A DNA stretch of 64,000 nt from assembly GCA_964558415.1 (NCBI GenBank), contig CAZLDI010000002.1:1-64000 (forward strand). The letters are read 5' to 3'. Source of the DNA: CAZLDI01 sp964558415. GTDB lineage: Bacteria > Chloroflexota > Dehalococcoidia > SM23-28-2 > RBG-16-64-32. A model generated the notes under the pieces. That model saw nothing but the letters and a program-made list of their open reading frames with translations. It had not been told where the DNA came from and searched no databases. The translations under genes and the position numbers were made by a program. Of the stretch, positions 45,353 through 54,327 are shown piece by piece; position 1 is the first letter of the stretch; each line of letters starts with the position of its first letter.

Positions 45353-46204
45353 CTATTCTGCGGAGAACAGGCTGCTCAGCTTCATCGCCAGCGCCGCGTT
45401 GCCGCCCAGCTTCACCTTGCGCATCGTGATCGCCATCACCGGGTTCAGTTCGCCCATCGATAGGTCCATCCAGTGCTCAGGCTTTGTCTTAATCTCCGCG
45501 TCAAAGGGTTCCGCCGGGCCGTCCGCGGATTCGGCTTTACCGTCAGCGATCTGTATGTTCCACTGCCCGCCGCCTTCGCCGTCCATCGTGAACTGGTAGG
45601 TGGTGGTCATGTCGGCGCCTCGGCTGCTCCAGAAGATGAGCGGCATGTAGTGGAAGGTGCGCGAGAGGTGGTAGTTCACCTGGTCGGGCGTGCCCGACTC
45701 TATCCAGTGCGGCACCTTTTTCTTGCTGACCTTGCGGATCTCCTGGTACTGCCCGGCCAGGAACAGGTAGCTGGCGAAGAACAGATCGCGCACAGTGCCT
45801 GGCCGGTCCCACGCCGGGCTCATCGCCGGCTTATCCAGGTCCGCCTCGCTCAGTCCGTTGAGGGTCGCGAGATGCTCCTCGAAACCGGTCTTTACGCGCG
45901 GCAGAAGCTCAGAGGCCGGCAGATTTCGCGCGCCGTCCAGTGTCTTCTTGCGAAACGCGAGGATGTCCTCCCTCTTCGCGAATCCGGGGATGTTCGCTGG
46001 CTCGCCGGCCAGCGCCTGCTCCGTCAGCCGCAGTCCTTCCTCTTCATGGGTTGTCGCCAAATGCGCCAGGTGCTCGCGCGCCGTCCAGTGGTCGGACGCC
46101 TTCTTTTCCCACTCCTTCTCGTCAAGCCTGGAGAACGCGTCCAGACAGCGGTCCAGGGTCTGGCGGTAGAACTGCGCGATCTGTTCTTTCGTGGGCTTTT
46201 TCAA
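45353..46204 (-). CDS. DinB-SCP2 two-domain protein
   Basis: 283 residues. The N-terminal half (1-165) is a DinB-like four-helix bundle with HWTAREHLAHLATTHEEEGLRL and late His. The C-terminal third (about 185-283) is an SCP2/sterol-carrier fold (TTYQFTMDGEGGGQWNIQIADGKAES, ELNPVMAITMRKVKLGGNAALAMKLSSLF). SCP2 domains bind hydrophobic ligands. Position inside the Mo-hydroxylase cluster suggests binding or handling of its substrate or product, which is inference. Confidence 0.8.
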   Translation of the reverse strand: MKKPTKEQIAQFYRQTLDRCLDAFSRLDEKEWEKKASDHWTAREHLAHLATTHEEEGLRLTEQALAGEPANIPGFAKREDILAFRKKTLDGARNLPASELLPRVKTGFEEHLATLNGLSEADLDKPAMSPAWDRPGTVRDLFFASYLFLAGQYQEIRKVSKKKVPHWIESGTPDQVNYHLSRTFHYMPLIFWSSRGADMTTTYQFTMDGEGGGQWNIQIADGKAESADGPAEPFDAEIKTKPEHWMDLSMGELNPVMAITMRKVKLGGNAALAMKLSSLFSAE

Positions 46205-46246
46205 GGATCCTCCCTCTGGCTCGCTATATCGCTAGATCGATTCCGC

Positions 46247-48553
46247 CTAGACCTCGCGCATCGCCCGCCAGACGCGCTCAGGCGTGAGCGGCGCTTCCGT
46301 CACGCGCGCACCGGTGGCGTTAGCAACGGCGTTCGCTACTGCCGCAGCGCCGGCCACGATTGAGGGCTCGCCCACGATGCGGGCGCCGTATGGGCCTTCC
46401 TCTGAAGGTACCTCCACGATAATCGCCTCGATCGGCGGCAGGTCGCGTGTCGTCGGCAGCCGGTAGTCCAGCAGGTTTCCATTCAGCAGTCTGCCTCGCT
46501 CGTCGTAGAGCATCTCCTCCGAGAGCGCGATGCCCAAACCCTGGCTCGCACCGCCTTGCATTTGACCTTCCACGGAAAGAGGATTTATCGCGAAGCCCGC
46601 GTCCTGGGCGACGGCGAAGCCCAGCACGGTGATTTCGCCGGTCTCCGGGTCCACTTCGATGTCCGCCGCCTGCGCGGTGAAGCCGGGCGCCATCTTGCGG
46701 GTCGTGATCGCACCGCGGCCGACGATCGCTGCGAACGGCGCCGCGAAGTTCGTACTCATCCGGCCCAGGCGCTGGAATGTTAGCGACTTCTCGTCCGAGC
46801 CGGTCACGCGAACTACTCCGTCCACCATCTCCAGGTCGTCCGGCGCGACCTCCAGGCGTTGGGTGGCGATCTCCAGCATCTGCCGGCGCGCGTCCTCCGC
46901 CGCCAGCTTTACGGCTCGCCCCACCGTGTACGTGGTCTTGCTGCCGGCGCTCATGCCCGCGTAAGGCGCGGTCTTCGTGTCGCCGGTGGCTACGTTCACC
47001 ATCTCCAGAGGCACGTTCAGCACCTCCGCCGTGATCTGGGCGAACGACGTGTTCGTGCCGGTGATGTCCGCCGAGCCCACTGTTACGTTGATGGTGCCGT
47101 CGCTATTCAGGCAGACGATGGCGCTCGCGGGCTGGAGGCCGCCCATCCACCCGCCGATCGCGAGACCGACGCCACGGTTCGGCCGGCCCCGGGCCGCCGC
47201 GCGGCCCTTCCATACATTGCTCTCCGCGATCGCCTCAAGACATTGTTTCAGGCCGATGCGCGGGTAGGGTTGGCCGCTGGGCAGCGGGTCGCCCTCCTCA
47301 ACGGCGTTCTTCAGCCGCACTTCGAGCGGGTCCAGGCCCAACTCGTTGGCCATCATGTCCATGTGGCTCTCGATGGCGAATGTCGCGTTGTGCGCGCCCG
47401 GCGCCCTTAGCGCTCCCGCACTCGGCTTATTCGTCAGGACTTCGTACCCCTGGATTTCCAGGTTCTCGCACTTGTAGTAGCCGCCGACGAGCAAGCACCC
47501 GGGAAGCATCGGCGCCCCCGGGAAGGCTCCAGAGTCGTAGACCAGCCTCGCCTTGATCGCGGTGAGCGTCCCGTCGCGCTTCATACCGGTTTTCAGATCG
47601 ACGGCGGCGAAGGGCGCGGGCGTCGCGGCCAGCATGTCCTCTTTGCGGGACATAATGTGCTTCACCGGTCGGCGCGCCACCATCGCCAGCGCAGCCACCA
47701 TCAGTTCGTACAGGTAAATCTTGCCGCCGAAGCCGCCGCCCATCTCCATGGCGATCACGCGGATCTTGTTTTCTGGAATGCCGAGCGTTTGGGACAGCTC
47801 GTCGCGGACGTAGAACGGCGCCTGCGTACTCGTCCAGACGGTCAGCTCGCCGGAAGCGTCGTAATCTGCGATCGTGGCGTGAGGTTCGATGTAGCTCTGG
47901 TGCACCATCGCCGACCGCCAGGTGCGCTCGACAATGACGTCCGCCTGCGCGAAGCCGGACTCGATGTCCCCGCGCTTGAAGTTCATCTGCGATGCGATGT
48001 TCGTCGGCGCCCCCTCCGCCTCCTTCTGTTGCACCTCAACCGTCACGTGGCCGCGCTCTTCTGAGCGGTCGACGTCGCTAATCGGCGTCCGTACCAGCGG
48101 CGAGTCTTCTTCCATCGCCGCGAGAGCGTCAACGACGGGGGGCAGTTCTTCGTACTCGACCGCGATCAGCGCCAGCGCCTCTTCGGCCACGTGGGGATCA
48201 CTGGCGAGGACAGCCGCGAGCGGCTGGCCATAGAAGAGCACCTCGTCCGGCGGAAAGATGACGCCGCGGCGGTTGGAAGCGTTCATCTTGTACGCGGGGA
48301 GGTCTTCCGGGGTTATGACCATTTCAACACCGGGGTGACTCCGGGCCACTGTGGCGTCGATGGACTTGATCCGGGCGTGCGCGTGCGGGCTGCCGAGCAC
48401 CTTCGCGTGCAGCATGCGCGGAAGCTGCAGATCATCGGTGTACGCGGTTTCGCCGGTGACCTTGCCTATGCCGTCGATGCGCTTGTGCCGCTTGCCGACC
48501 GCGCGGTAGCCGTTGGTCTCTTTTTCGTGCCTTACTTTCGTCTCTTGCGCCAT
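46247..48553 (-). CDS. Molybdenum hydroxylase large subunit (xanthine dehydrogenase family)
   Basis: 768 residues. The Mo-cofactor motif EMGGGFGGKIYLYELM is near residue 265 and GALRAPGAHNATFAIESHMD near 385; VTVGSADITGTNTSFAQI and the active Glu region VGEPSIVAGAAAVANAV close it. The form I CO-dehydrogenase loop (AYRCSFR) is absent, so aerobic CO oxidation is not indicated; an N-heterocycle or aldehyde is more likely. With the small and medium subunits upstream it makes the usual LMS enzyme. Confidence 0.92.
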   Translation of the reverse strand: MAQETKVRHEKETNGYRAVGKRHKRIDGIGKVTGETAYTDDLQLPRMLHAKVLGSPHAHARIKSIDATVARSHPGVEMVITPEDLPAYKMNASNRRGVIFPPDEVLFYGQPLAAVLASDPHVAEEALALIAVEYEELPPVVDALAAMEEDSPLVRTPISDVDRSEERGHVTVEVQQKEAEGAPTNIASQMNFKRGDIESGFAQADVIVERTWRSAMVHQSYIEPHATIADYDASGELTVWTSTQAPFYVRDELSQTLGIPENKIRVIAMEMGGGFGGKIYLYELMVAALAMVARRPVKHIMSRKEDMLAATPAPFAAVDLKTGMKRDGTLTAIKARLVYDSGAFPGAPMLPGCLLVGGYYKCENLEIQGYEVLTNKPSAGALRAPGAHNATFAIESHMDMMANELGLDPLEVRLKNAVEEGDPLPSGQPYPRIGLKQCLEAIAESNVWKGRAAARGRPNRGVGLAIGGWMGGLQPASAIVCLNSDGTINVTVGSADITGTNTSFAQITAEVLNVPLEMVNVATGDTKTAPYAGMSAGSKTTYTVGRAVKLAAEDARRQMLEIATQRLEVAPDDLEMVDGVVRVTGSDEKSLTFQRLGRMSTNFAAPFAAIVGRGAITTRKMAPGFTAQAADIEVDPETGEITVLGFAVAQDAGFAINPLSVEGQMQGGASQGLGIALSEEMLYDERGRLLNGNLLDYRLPTTRDLPPIEAIIVEVPSEEGPYGARIVGEPSIVAGAAAVANAVANATGARVTEAPLTPERVWRAMREV

Positions 48554-48573
48554 TCTTGTCTCTCTTTCGGCTT

Positions 48574-49044
48574 CTAGCGCAGCCGGTCTGCCGCCAGGAG
48601 AACCGATTCGTATATCTTCGCGTATCCCGTGCAGCGACAGAGGTTACCGGCGAGCCCCGCGCGCACGTCGTCCAGGTTCGGCTTTGGGTTGTGGTCCAGG
48701 AGGGACTTCGCCGCCATGATCATGCCGGGCGTGCAGATGCCGCACTGGACGCCGCCGGCGTCCACGAACGCCTGCTGGACGGAGTGCAGGGTGCCGTTGG
48801 TGGAAACCCCTTCGACCGTGGTCACGTCGCGTCCCTCGGCCTGCACCGCAAGCATCAGGCAGGACGTCACGAGGCGGCCGTCCACGATGATGGAGCAGGC
48901 GCCGCAGTCCCCGGTCCCGCAGCCTTCCTTGGCGCCCGTCAGACGCAGCTGCTCGCGTACGGTCTCCAGCAACGTCCAGCGCGGCTCGACCGCGACTTCC
49001 TGTGGCCTCCCGTTCACGCTGAGTGTGATGATCCGCTTGCTCAT
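48574..49044 (-). CDS. Molybdenum hydroxylase [2Fe-2S] small subunit
   Basis: A 156-residue subunit with two [2Fe-2S] clusters. The first is the plant-ferredoxin type, EGCGTGDCGACSI plus a later SC; the second is QCGICTPGMIM with CRCTGY. It passes electrons from the Mo site to FAD. It lies 20 nt upstream of the large subunit gene and one base after the small hypothetical gene. Confidence 0.95.
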   Translation of the reverse strand: MSKRIITLSVNGRPQEVAVEPRWTLLETVREQLRLTGAKEGCGTGDCGACSIIVDGRLVTSCLMLAVQAEGRDVTTVEGVSTNGTLHSVQQAFVDAGGVQCGICTPGMIMAAKSLLDHNPKPNLDDVRAGLAGNLCRCTGYAKIYESVLLAADRLR

Positions 49045-49045
49045 G

Positions 49046-49336
49046 CTAACTCGTCTTCTCTCCGACGAACGTCCCGTCCGGCGCGATGATGAAGCTGTCT
49101 GTCATCGGCACGATCGCTCGTAAGCCGCCGTCGTCAATGCTCACTATTACCCGCAGGTTGCGCTCCTGCCTATCGTCCCACCAGGCTTGGACCTCCACCT
49201 GATACTCCGTCCCCGAGCCTCCGATTACCTCCTGATGCTGCTCGTCGCCGATGAGCTGCGTTAGCTGTGCGTAATTCTGCGCCCGTCGGTGCGAGACTTC
49301 GGCAGCCAATAGCTCCGTGGCCTCCTCCTTATCCAC
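49046..49336 (-). CDS. Hypothetical small protein within the Mo-hydroxylase operon
   Basis: 96 residues, no recognised family. It has an N-terminal helix (KEEATELLAAEVSHRRAQNYAQLTQLI) and then strands EYQVEVQAWWDD, LRVIVSIDDGGLRAIVPMTDSFIIAPDGTFVGE, suggesting a small alpha+beta fold. The GTG start overlaps the stop of the FAD-subunit gene by eight bases, and its stop is one base from the next start. Strict coupling on both sides implies a role with the enzyme; what it does is unknown. Confidence 0.65.
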   Translation of the reverse strand: MDKEEATELLAAEVSHRRAQNYAQLTQLIGDEQHQEVIGGSGTEYQVEVQAWWDDRQERNLRVIVSIDDGGLRAIVPMTDSFIIAPDGTFVGEKTS

Positions 49337-50207
49337 TGTAGCCGGCGCGCGTCGCCGCCTCCCGGAGGATTCGTCCTGTCATAATGCGCACAAGGTGTGT
49401 CCTGAACTCCGCCGAAGCCCTGACGTCGGAGATGGGGCGGGCCGACTGGGCGGCCGCCTCGGCCGCACGCTCGAACGCGCCGTCGGAAACCTCACGGCCT
49501 TCCAGTATCGCTTCAGCTTCCCGCGCCCGCACCGGCGTCGGCGCCACGGCGCCAAGCGCGATTCGCGCTTGCTTGATTTTTGCGTCGGCGATCGTAAGGA
49601 CCGCCGCCACGCCAACGACCGCGATATCCATCTGTTTGCGCGGGGTGTGACGCCGGTACGCACTGCCCGTGCCTGCTGCTGGTGTCGGTACGATGACCTC
49701 CACGAGGATCTCCCCGGGCATCACGGCGGTTCGCCCGGGGCCCAGGAAGAACTCCTCGAGGGGCAGCGTGCGTCGACCGTTCGAGCCCGCGACAACCGCC
49801 TCGGCCCCGTAGGCGAGCAGTGGGGGCGCGATGTCTGCTGAGGGGGCCGCGTTGCACAGATTACCGCCCACGGTCGCCATGTTCATCGTCTGCAAGGAGC
49901 CGACGACGCCGGCCCCTTCGGCTATCGCGCGGATCCGCTCGTTGATCACTGGCGAGGCCGCCACTTCCGCCATCGTGACGCCCGCGCCGATACGAAGTCC
50001 GCCGGATTCGCTGAACTCTATGCCCTGCAGTTCCGGTACGCGCAGCAGGCTGACGATGCAAGAGGGCGAGGGGAATCGGGTCGCACCCTCCTTCATCTGG
50101 ACCACCAGGTCTGTTCCGCCCGCCAGAGGGCGCGCGCCACTGTACCTGCTTAGGAGGCCGATCACCTCGTTCAAGCTGTCTGGGGCGTGGTACTCGAATG
50201 CGCGCAC
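49329..50207 (-). CDS. Molybdenum hydroxylase FAD-binding medium subunit
   Basis: 292 residues of the CoxM/XdhB type. FAD motifs are SGARPLAGGTDLVVQMKEG near residue 27 and SLQTMNMATVGGNLCNAAPSADIAPPL near 105; the C-terminal CO-deh-flav-C domain has KQMDIAVVGVAAVL and RASAEFRTHLVRIM. It moves electrons to an outside acceptor. GTG start with AGGA upstream; it is the first gene of the operon M-hypothetical-S-L. Confidence 0.93.
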   Translation of the reverse strand: MRAFEYHAPDSLNEVIGLLSRYSGARPLAGGTDLVVQMKEGATRFPSPSCIVSLLRVPELQGIEFSESGGLRIGAGVTMAEVAASPVINERIRAIAEGAGVVGSLQTMNMATVGGNLCNAAPSADIAPPLLAYGAEAVVAGSNGRRTLPLEEFFLGPGRTAVMPGEILVEVIVPTPAAGTGSAYRRHTPRKQMDIAVVGVAAVLTIADAKIKQARIALGAVAPTPVRAREAEAILEGREVSDGAFERAAEAAAQSARPISDVRASAEFRTHLVRIMTGRILREAATRAGYSG

Positions 50208-50235
50208 TTAACCGTCCTTTACGAATGCGTCCCTC

Positions 50236-50241
50236 ATTCTA
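50236..50241 (-). promoter_or_regulatory. -10 box of the Mo-hydroxylase operon
   Basis: TAGAAT on the minus strand, 28 nt before the GTG, leaving a short leader with AGGA. No clear -35. Confidence 0.45.
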
Positions 50242-50285
50242 TCCGAGTGGGCGCAAGGGCTACAATACGGGACGGCTTCGAGATT

Positions 50286-50744
50286 CTAGTCTTTAAGACC
50301 GAGCGCGCGGAATACCGCCTCATATTGCGCCGGGTTGCCGGGCTGGAACCAGCGCTCCGCGTAGGCGATCCGGCCGCCGCGCTCGATCACGAATACCGCG
50401 CGGCGCGAGCGCTTGCCGCTTTCATCCACGACGTCAAACGCCTGCGCTGCCTCGAGCGCTTCATCGCTCGCGAGCGGATAAGGGACGCCGCCGAGCCGCT
50501 CTGCGAAGGCGCGATGCGACTCGATGCTGTCGGCGCTGAGGGCGACCACCTCAGCGCCCAGTTCGCGGACGAATTCGTAGTCGTCGCGGAACGCCGCCAG
50601 TTCAGTCGAGCAGAGAGGGGTGGCGTCCTCGCAATAGAACGCCAACACGGCCTTCTTGTCCTTCGTGAGGGTGAGGAGTCGCAGTTGTCCATGCGTGCTT
50701 GGCAGCGAGATGTCCGGCGCGCGGTCTCCGACCTCAGGCGTCAC
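50286..50744 (-). CDS. Peroxiredoxin (AhpC/TSA, BCP-like)
   Basis: 152 residues. VGDRAPDISLPSTHGQLRLL begins it; the peroxidatic Cys is in AFYCEDATPLCSTELAAFRDD, with the usual T-P-x-C. An extra Cys four residues before the Thr region is unusual. The Arg of the active site lies in KRSRRAVFVIERGGRIAY. It reduces hydroperoxides using thiols. It overlaps the end of the methyltransferase gene by 11 bases, hence co-translated. Confidence 0.92.
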   Translation of the reverse strand: MTPEVGDRAPDISLPSTHGQLRLLTLTKDKKAVLAFYCEDATPLCSTELAAFRDDYEFVRELGAEVVALSADSIESHRAFAERLGGVPYPLASDEALEAAQAFDVVDESGKRSRRAVFVIERGGRIAYAERWFQPGNPAQYEAVFRALGLKD

Positions 50745-51894
50745 GCAGCGCTCCCGTCAGCCCGCGCAGCTCTCTGCGCTCGATGCTCTTCGACTGGATT
50801 AAGACCTTGATCCGCCCCAGGCCCGCGGGATCCAGTAGCTCCGTCACAGCGCGCCGGCGGGCGTAGTGCTCCTCCATATTCGTTGCCCCCCCTCGCAAGG
50901 CGATCCCTTCCAACATGCCGAGATTAACGAGAAACTCCGACTGAGTCTTGAGACCGATGGTGGTCAGCCCCGCTTCCTCCGCGATGTGGCGTAGGGTCGT
51001 GAAGTCCACGTGGCTGGTCATGTCCTGGTGGCCGATGCGCGCGTAGGGGTCAGCGCTCGGATTGTGACGGTAGAAGCAGAGCAGAGTGCCGTCTGTCCGC
51101 CACGGTGCGAATAGCTCAGAGGCCTCATAGCCATAATCGAAGGTGACGAGGAATCCCCGGCGCAGGGACTGAGCCGCGGATTCCATCCACCTCGCCGCCT
51201 CCAGGTTCGCCTCCGCCAGGCAGCCATCACCGGGGAGCAGACTCAGAGCCTCGAAGTAGGCCGCAATTCCGGGGGTGGACGGCGGCCTGAGTTCTTCCCT
51301 GAATTGCCCATCTCCCCAGGTCACGAACACCTCCCGCAGCACGCCCGCTTCCACGGCGACGCGGTGCACCGGCATACTGTCAAGTAGCTCGTTGGTGAGG
51401 ATGCAACCATCGATATCGGCAGGCAGTTCAGCCGCCCAGCGGGCGCGCCCGGAGACGCCCGCGGCTTCAACAGCCTCTCTCTGCACTTGCAGAAGCCGGC
51501 GGCTGCGCTCAACGATCACGTAGCTCACGCTTTCGTACAGATCTGGTTGGTTGCGCTGCGTCCAGCGCAGCAGATCGCAACACAAGGTGCCATTGCCCGC
51601 GCCTGCTTCGACAACTTCGAAGCGGTCCGGGCTGCCCATGAGCTGCCACATCTCTCGGATCTGACGACCAATCATGGCGCCGAACAGGGGGCTTGTCTCG
51701 GGGCTGGTGACGTAGTCTCCGGCGCGCCCGATCCTGGGCCGTGCGGAGTTGTAGTACCCAAGAAGCGGGTGGTACAGCGCCATCTCCATGAAGTCCCGGA
51801 AAGTCACGCCGCCCTCTGACCGAATGCGTGCGACGATCGCATCTTTGAGCGCGACATTCTCAGTGGTGCTTTCGAACTCCTCGACCATCGTCAT
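50734..51894 (-). CDS. SAM-dependent methyltransferase, MidA/NDUFAF7 family
   Basis: About 386 residues of the COG1565 family. GGVTFRDFMEMALYHPLLGYYN is the family start, GDYVTSPETSPLFGAMIG follows, and the AdoMet motif is EVVEAGAGNGTLCCDLL. ILTNELLDSMPVHRV and LVTFDYGYEASELF are also conserved. NDUFAF7 methylates an Arg in a complex I subunit in mitochondria; the bacterial role is less sure, but this genome does have complex I. The ATG at 51894 is preferred to the longer start. It is divergent from the MarR gene. Confidence 0.85.
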   Translation of the reverse strand: MTMVEEFESTTENVALKDAIVARIRSEGGVTFRDFMEMALYHPLLGYYNSARPRIGRAGDYVTSPETSPLFGAMIGRQIREMWQLMGSPDRFEVVEAGAGNGTLCCDLLRWTQRNQPDLYESVSYVIVERSRRLLQVQREAVEAAGVSGRARWAAELPADIDGCILTNELLDSMPVHRVAVEAGVLREVFVTWGDGQFREELRPPSTPGIAAYFEALSLLPGDGCLAEANLEAARWMESAAQSLRRGFLVTFDYGYEASELFAPWRTDGTLLCFYRHNPSADPYARIGHQDMTSHVDFTTLRHIAEEAGLTTIGLKTQSEFLVNLGMLEGIALRGGATNMEEHYARRRAVTELLDPAGLGRIKVLIQSKSIERRELRGLTGALRDA

Positions 51895-51987
51895 GCTGCC
51901 CGAGCGCACCCATCCTACCATTCGTTGCGCCGTCCGTTCCCCGCTGGTAAACTATTGCAAGCGCCACAAAAATTGGCCTCACAGCAA

Positions 51988-52467
51988 ATGACTCCAGGCA
52001 GCTATCAGGACGACGCACTCTTTGAAGAGGCGTTTCAGTTATTCGGCCGGCTCGTGGCCCGCTCGGACCCTGGCCGCTTCGACACGTGGGCGGAGCTTGG
52101 TCTCACGATCACCCAGCTGCGTGTTCTGTTCCACCTGCGGGCTCACGATGGTCTTTCTGCGGGCGCACTTGCCGAACGGATAGACGTCACACCATCTACT
52201 CTCACGCGAATCATGGACCGGCTGGTGCAGGCGAGCCTGATAAGGCGTGAGCCTGACCCGGAAGACCGCCGCCTGGTCCGGCACGGACTCACGGAGCGTG
52301 GTCTGCTTGCCATAGAGCAGATGGAACGCGCATTCCGAAGCCGCATGAGCAGCATTTACGCGCACCTGAGTCGTAAGCAGCTGGAGCGAATCGTCTGCGC
52401 CCTGCGCGATCTGACATCGGCGTCCGACGTGGTCGATGCCGGTGAAGGCGCCAGGATACCGGCCTGA
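51988..52467 (+). CDS. MarR-family transcriptional regulator
   Basis: 159 residues. The winged helix is TITQLRVLFHLRAHDGLSAGALAERIDVTPSTLTRIMDRLVQASLIRREPDPEDRRLVRHGLTERG, and helices at both ends form the dimer. It lies one base upstream of the MFS exporter gene, and as usual for such pairs likely represses it until a drug or metabolite binds. The ATG at 51988 fits the family length. No clear operator palindrome was identified. Confidence 0.92.
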   Translation: MTPGSYQDDALFEEAFQLFGRLVARSDPGRFDTWAELGLTITQLRVLFHLRAHDGLSAGALAERIDVTPSTLTRIMDRLVQASLIRREPDPEDRRLVRHGLTERGLLAIEQMERAFRSRMSSIYAHLSRKQLERIVCALRDLTSASDVVDAGEGARIPA

Positions 52468-52468
52468 C

Positions 52469-54184
52469 ATGACCGCAACCGCCCCACCGCGCGCGGCGCC
52501 GGCCGACGAGATGAGCGGGCGCACTAAGGCCATTATTATGGCCGGGACGATGCTCGGCATGTTTACGGCGGCGATGGACCAGACGGTCGTCGGCACCTCG
52601 ATGCCTCGCATAATCGCAGACCTGGGAGGCTTCGGGTTGTTCAGTTGGGTCGGCACCGGCTTCATGCTTGCTTCGACCGCCACGGTGCCGATAGTCGGTA
52701 AGCTCACGGATATCTACGGACGGAAGCCCTTCTACATGGGCGGAATCTTTCTCCTGATTGTCGGTTCGGCACTTTGCGGCTCGTCCCAGAACGTAGAGCA
52801 ATTGATCGCCTTCCGCGTAGTACAGGGCCTTGGCGCGGGAATGATCATGGGAATCGCGTTCGCAGTGCTGGGCGATGTGTTCGCTCCGGCGGAGCGCGGA
52901 CGCTGGGCCGGAATGTTGTCCGCCGTCTTCGCCTCTGCCAGCGTGCTTGGTCCGCTGATCGGAGGCACGTTAACGGACCACGTACACTGGCGCTGGGTGT
53001 TCTACGTCAATCTGCCGTTGGGGGCGATCGCCCTCACCGTTATCGGCCTCGGCATGCCTCGGATCAGGCCCGCCCAGGGTTCACGCCTGGACTGCCGTGG
53101 TATCGTCCTGCTGCTTGCCACCGTTGTTCCGATGCTCTTGGCGTTGTCCTGGGCCGGAAGCCGCTACGAGTGGGTGTCTCCGCAGGTGATTGGCCTCCTC
53201 TCTTGGGCCGCCGCCGGCCTGATCGTCTTTGCGTATGCGGAGTTGCGCACGGAGGAGCCACTCTTCCCGATTTCGCTTTTCGGGAATCGCGTGTTCGCCG
53301 TATCAGCGCTCGTGACGCTTATCAGCGGCGTCGCGATGATGGGCAGCTTTTTCTACCTGCCGCTGTTTGTCCAGGGGGTGATCGGCGCATCGGCCACGAA
53401 CTCCGGCCTTGTCACCATGCCGATGATGATCGCGATGGCGATATCCAGCGCCATCGCGGGACAGGTCATGTCGCGTCTTGGATACTATCGCGTCCTGGGG
53501 TTTACGGGGCTGGCGATCATGACCGGAGGAGCGATCATTCTCAGTGGCCTCGACGTCCGCTCGACGCGGAGCGACGCGACGGTGGCGATGATCGTCTTCG
53601 GACTGGGGCTAGGGATGTCGATGCCCCTGTACATGCTTGCGGTGCAGAACGCGGTCCCCTATCGCGTTATGGGCGTCGCCACGTCGTCAATACAGTTCCT
53701 GCGCTCCGTCGGCGGCACTATGGGCGTGGCGATCATGTTCTCGATCATCCAGGGTCAGTACAGCTCAGGACTGAGTGCCATCGTCCCGCCGCAAGTGCAG
53801 GCTCAGCCGGAACTGCGCGCCGCGTTGGACGACCCCCAGTTCCTCCTCAACACGCAGGCTTTCGCGCGGGAGCGATCGGCCTTCGAAGCCTTCGGCGCGC
53901 AAGGGCCGGCGCTTTTCGAGCAGACTGTGCAGGCCGTGCGCGAATCGCTCGCGAACGCCATTTCGGAAGCGTTCTTCGTTTCCATTTTCGTCCTCGCAGC
54001 CGCCGTTGTGATCGCCGTGTTCATGAAAGAGATCCCGCTTCGTAAGACGCACCTACCATCCGATGAGGCGTCCGCTCTCGCCACGGAGGAGTTGAGTGTG
54101 GGGTTCCCGGGTCCGGCCCCGTCGCTCCCACCTATCGCAGGAGGTGCGAACGGTTCGCCTCCCGTGGAGTCCGCCGAGAGTTGA
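52469..54184 (+). CDS. MFS multidrug exporter, DHA2 (EmrB/QacA) family
   Basis: 571 residues with about 14 membrane helices. Motif A-like GKLTDIYGRKPFYMGG, motif D1-like AAMDQTVVGTSMPRI, and motif C-like GPLIGGTLTDHVHWRWVFYVNLP all match DHA2. An extracellular or periplasmic loop rich in Gln and Glu at 455-510 precedes the last helix; the cytoplasmic tail is Pro-rich. It probably pumps drugs or lipophilic compounds by proton antiport. MarR is just upstream. Confidence 0.93.
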   Translation: MTATAPPRAAPADEMSGRTKAIIMAGTMLGMFTAAMDQTVVGTSMPRIIADLGGFGLFSWVGTGFMLASTATVPIVGKLTDIYGRKPFYMGGIFLLIVGSALCGSSQNVEQLIAFRVVQGLGAGMIMGIAFAVLGDVFAPAERGRWAGMLSAVFASASVLGPLIGGTLTDHVHWRWVFYVNLPLGAIALTVIGLGMPRIRPAQGSRLDCRGIVLLLATVVPMLLALSWAGSRYEWVSPQVIGLLSWAAAGLIVFAYAELRTEEPLFPISLFGNRVFAVSALVTLISGVAMMGSFFYLPLFVQGVIGASATNSGLVTMPMMIAMAISSAIAGQVMSRLGYYRVLGFTGLAIMTGGAIILSGLDVRSTRSDATVAMIVFGLGLGMSMPLYMLAVQNAVPYRVMGVATSSIQFLRSVGGTMGVAIMFSIIQGQYSSGLSAIVPPQVQAQPELRAALDDPQFLLNTQAFARERSAFEAFGAQGPALFEQTVQAVRESLANAISEAFFVSIFVLAAAVVIAVFMKEIPLRKTHLPSDEASALATEELSVGFPGPAPSLPPIAGGANGSPPVESAES

Positions 54185-54327
54185 TACCTCTTCGCGCCCT
54201 TGTCCTCTCCCGTTCGCGCTAATATCATCCTCCTCGTCAACCTCATCAGTCGCGGGAAGGATTTCGCAACCATGTCGCGCCGAGCCTGTCTGTTCCCAGT
54301 TGCCTTCTGTCGAATCAAATCGCAACC

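Noticed and set aside
46247..48553. Form I aerobic CO dehydrogenase (coxL)
   Set aside because: The AYRCSFR active-site loop is missing; the matching region reads GALRAPGAHN as in other xanthine-dehydrogenase-type enzymes.
54185..54327. Moco/Tuco riboswitch before tupA
   Set aside because: I could not match the conserved core of that RNA family, and no strong helices were seen by eye.
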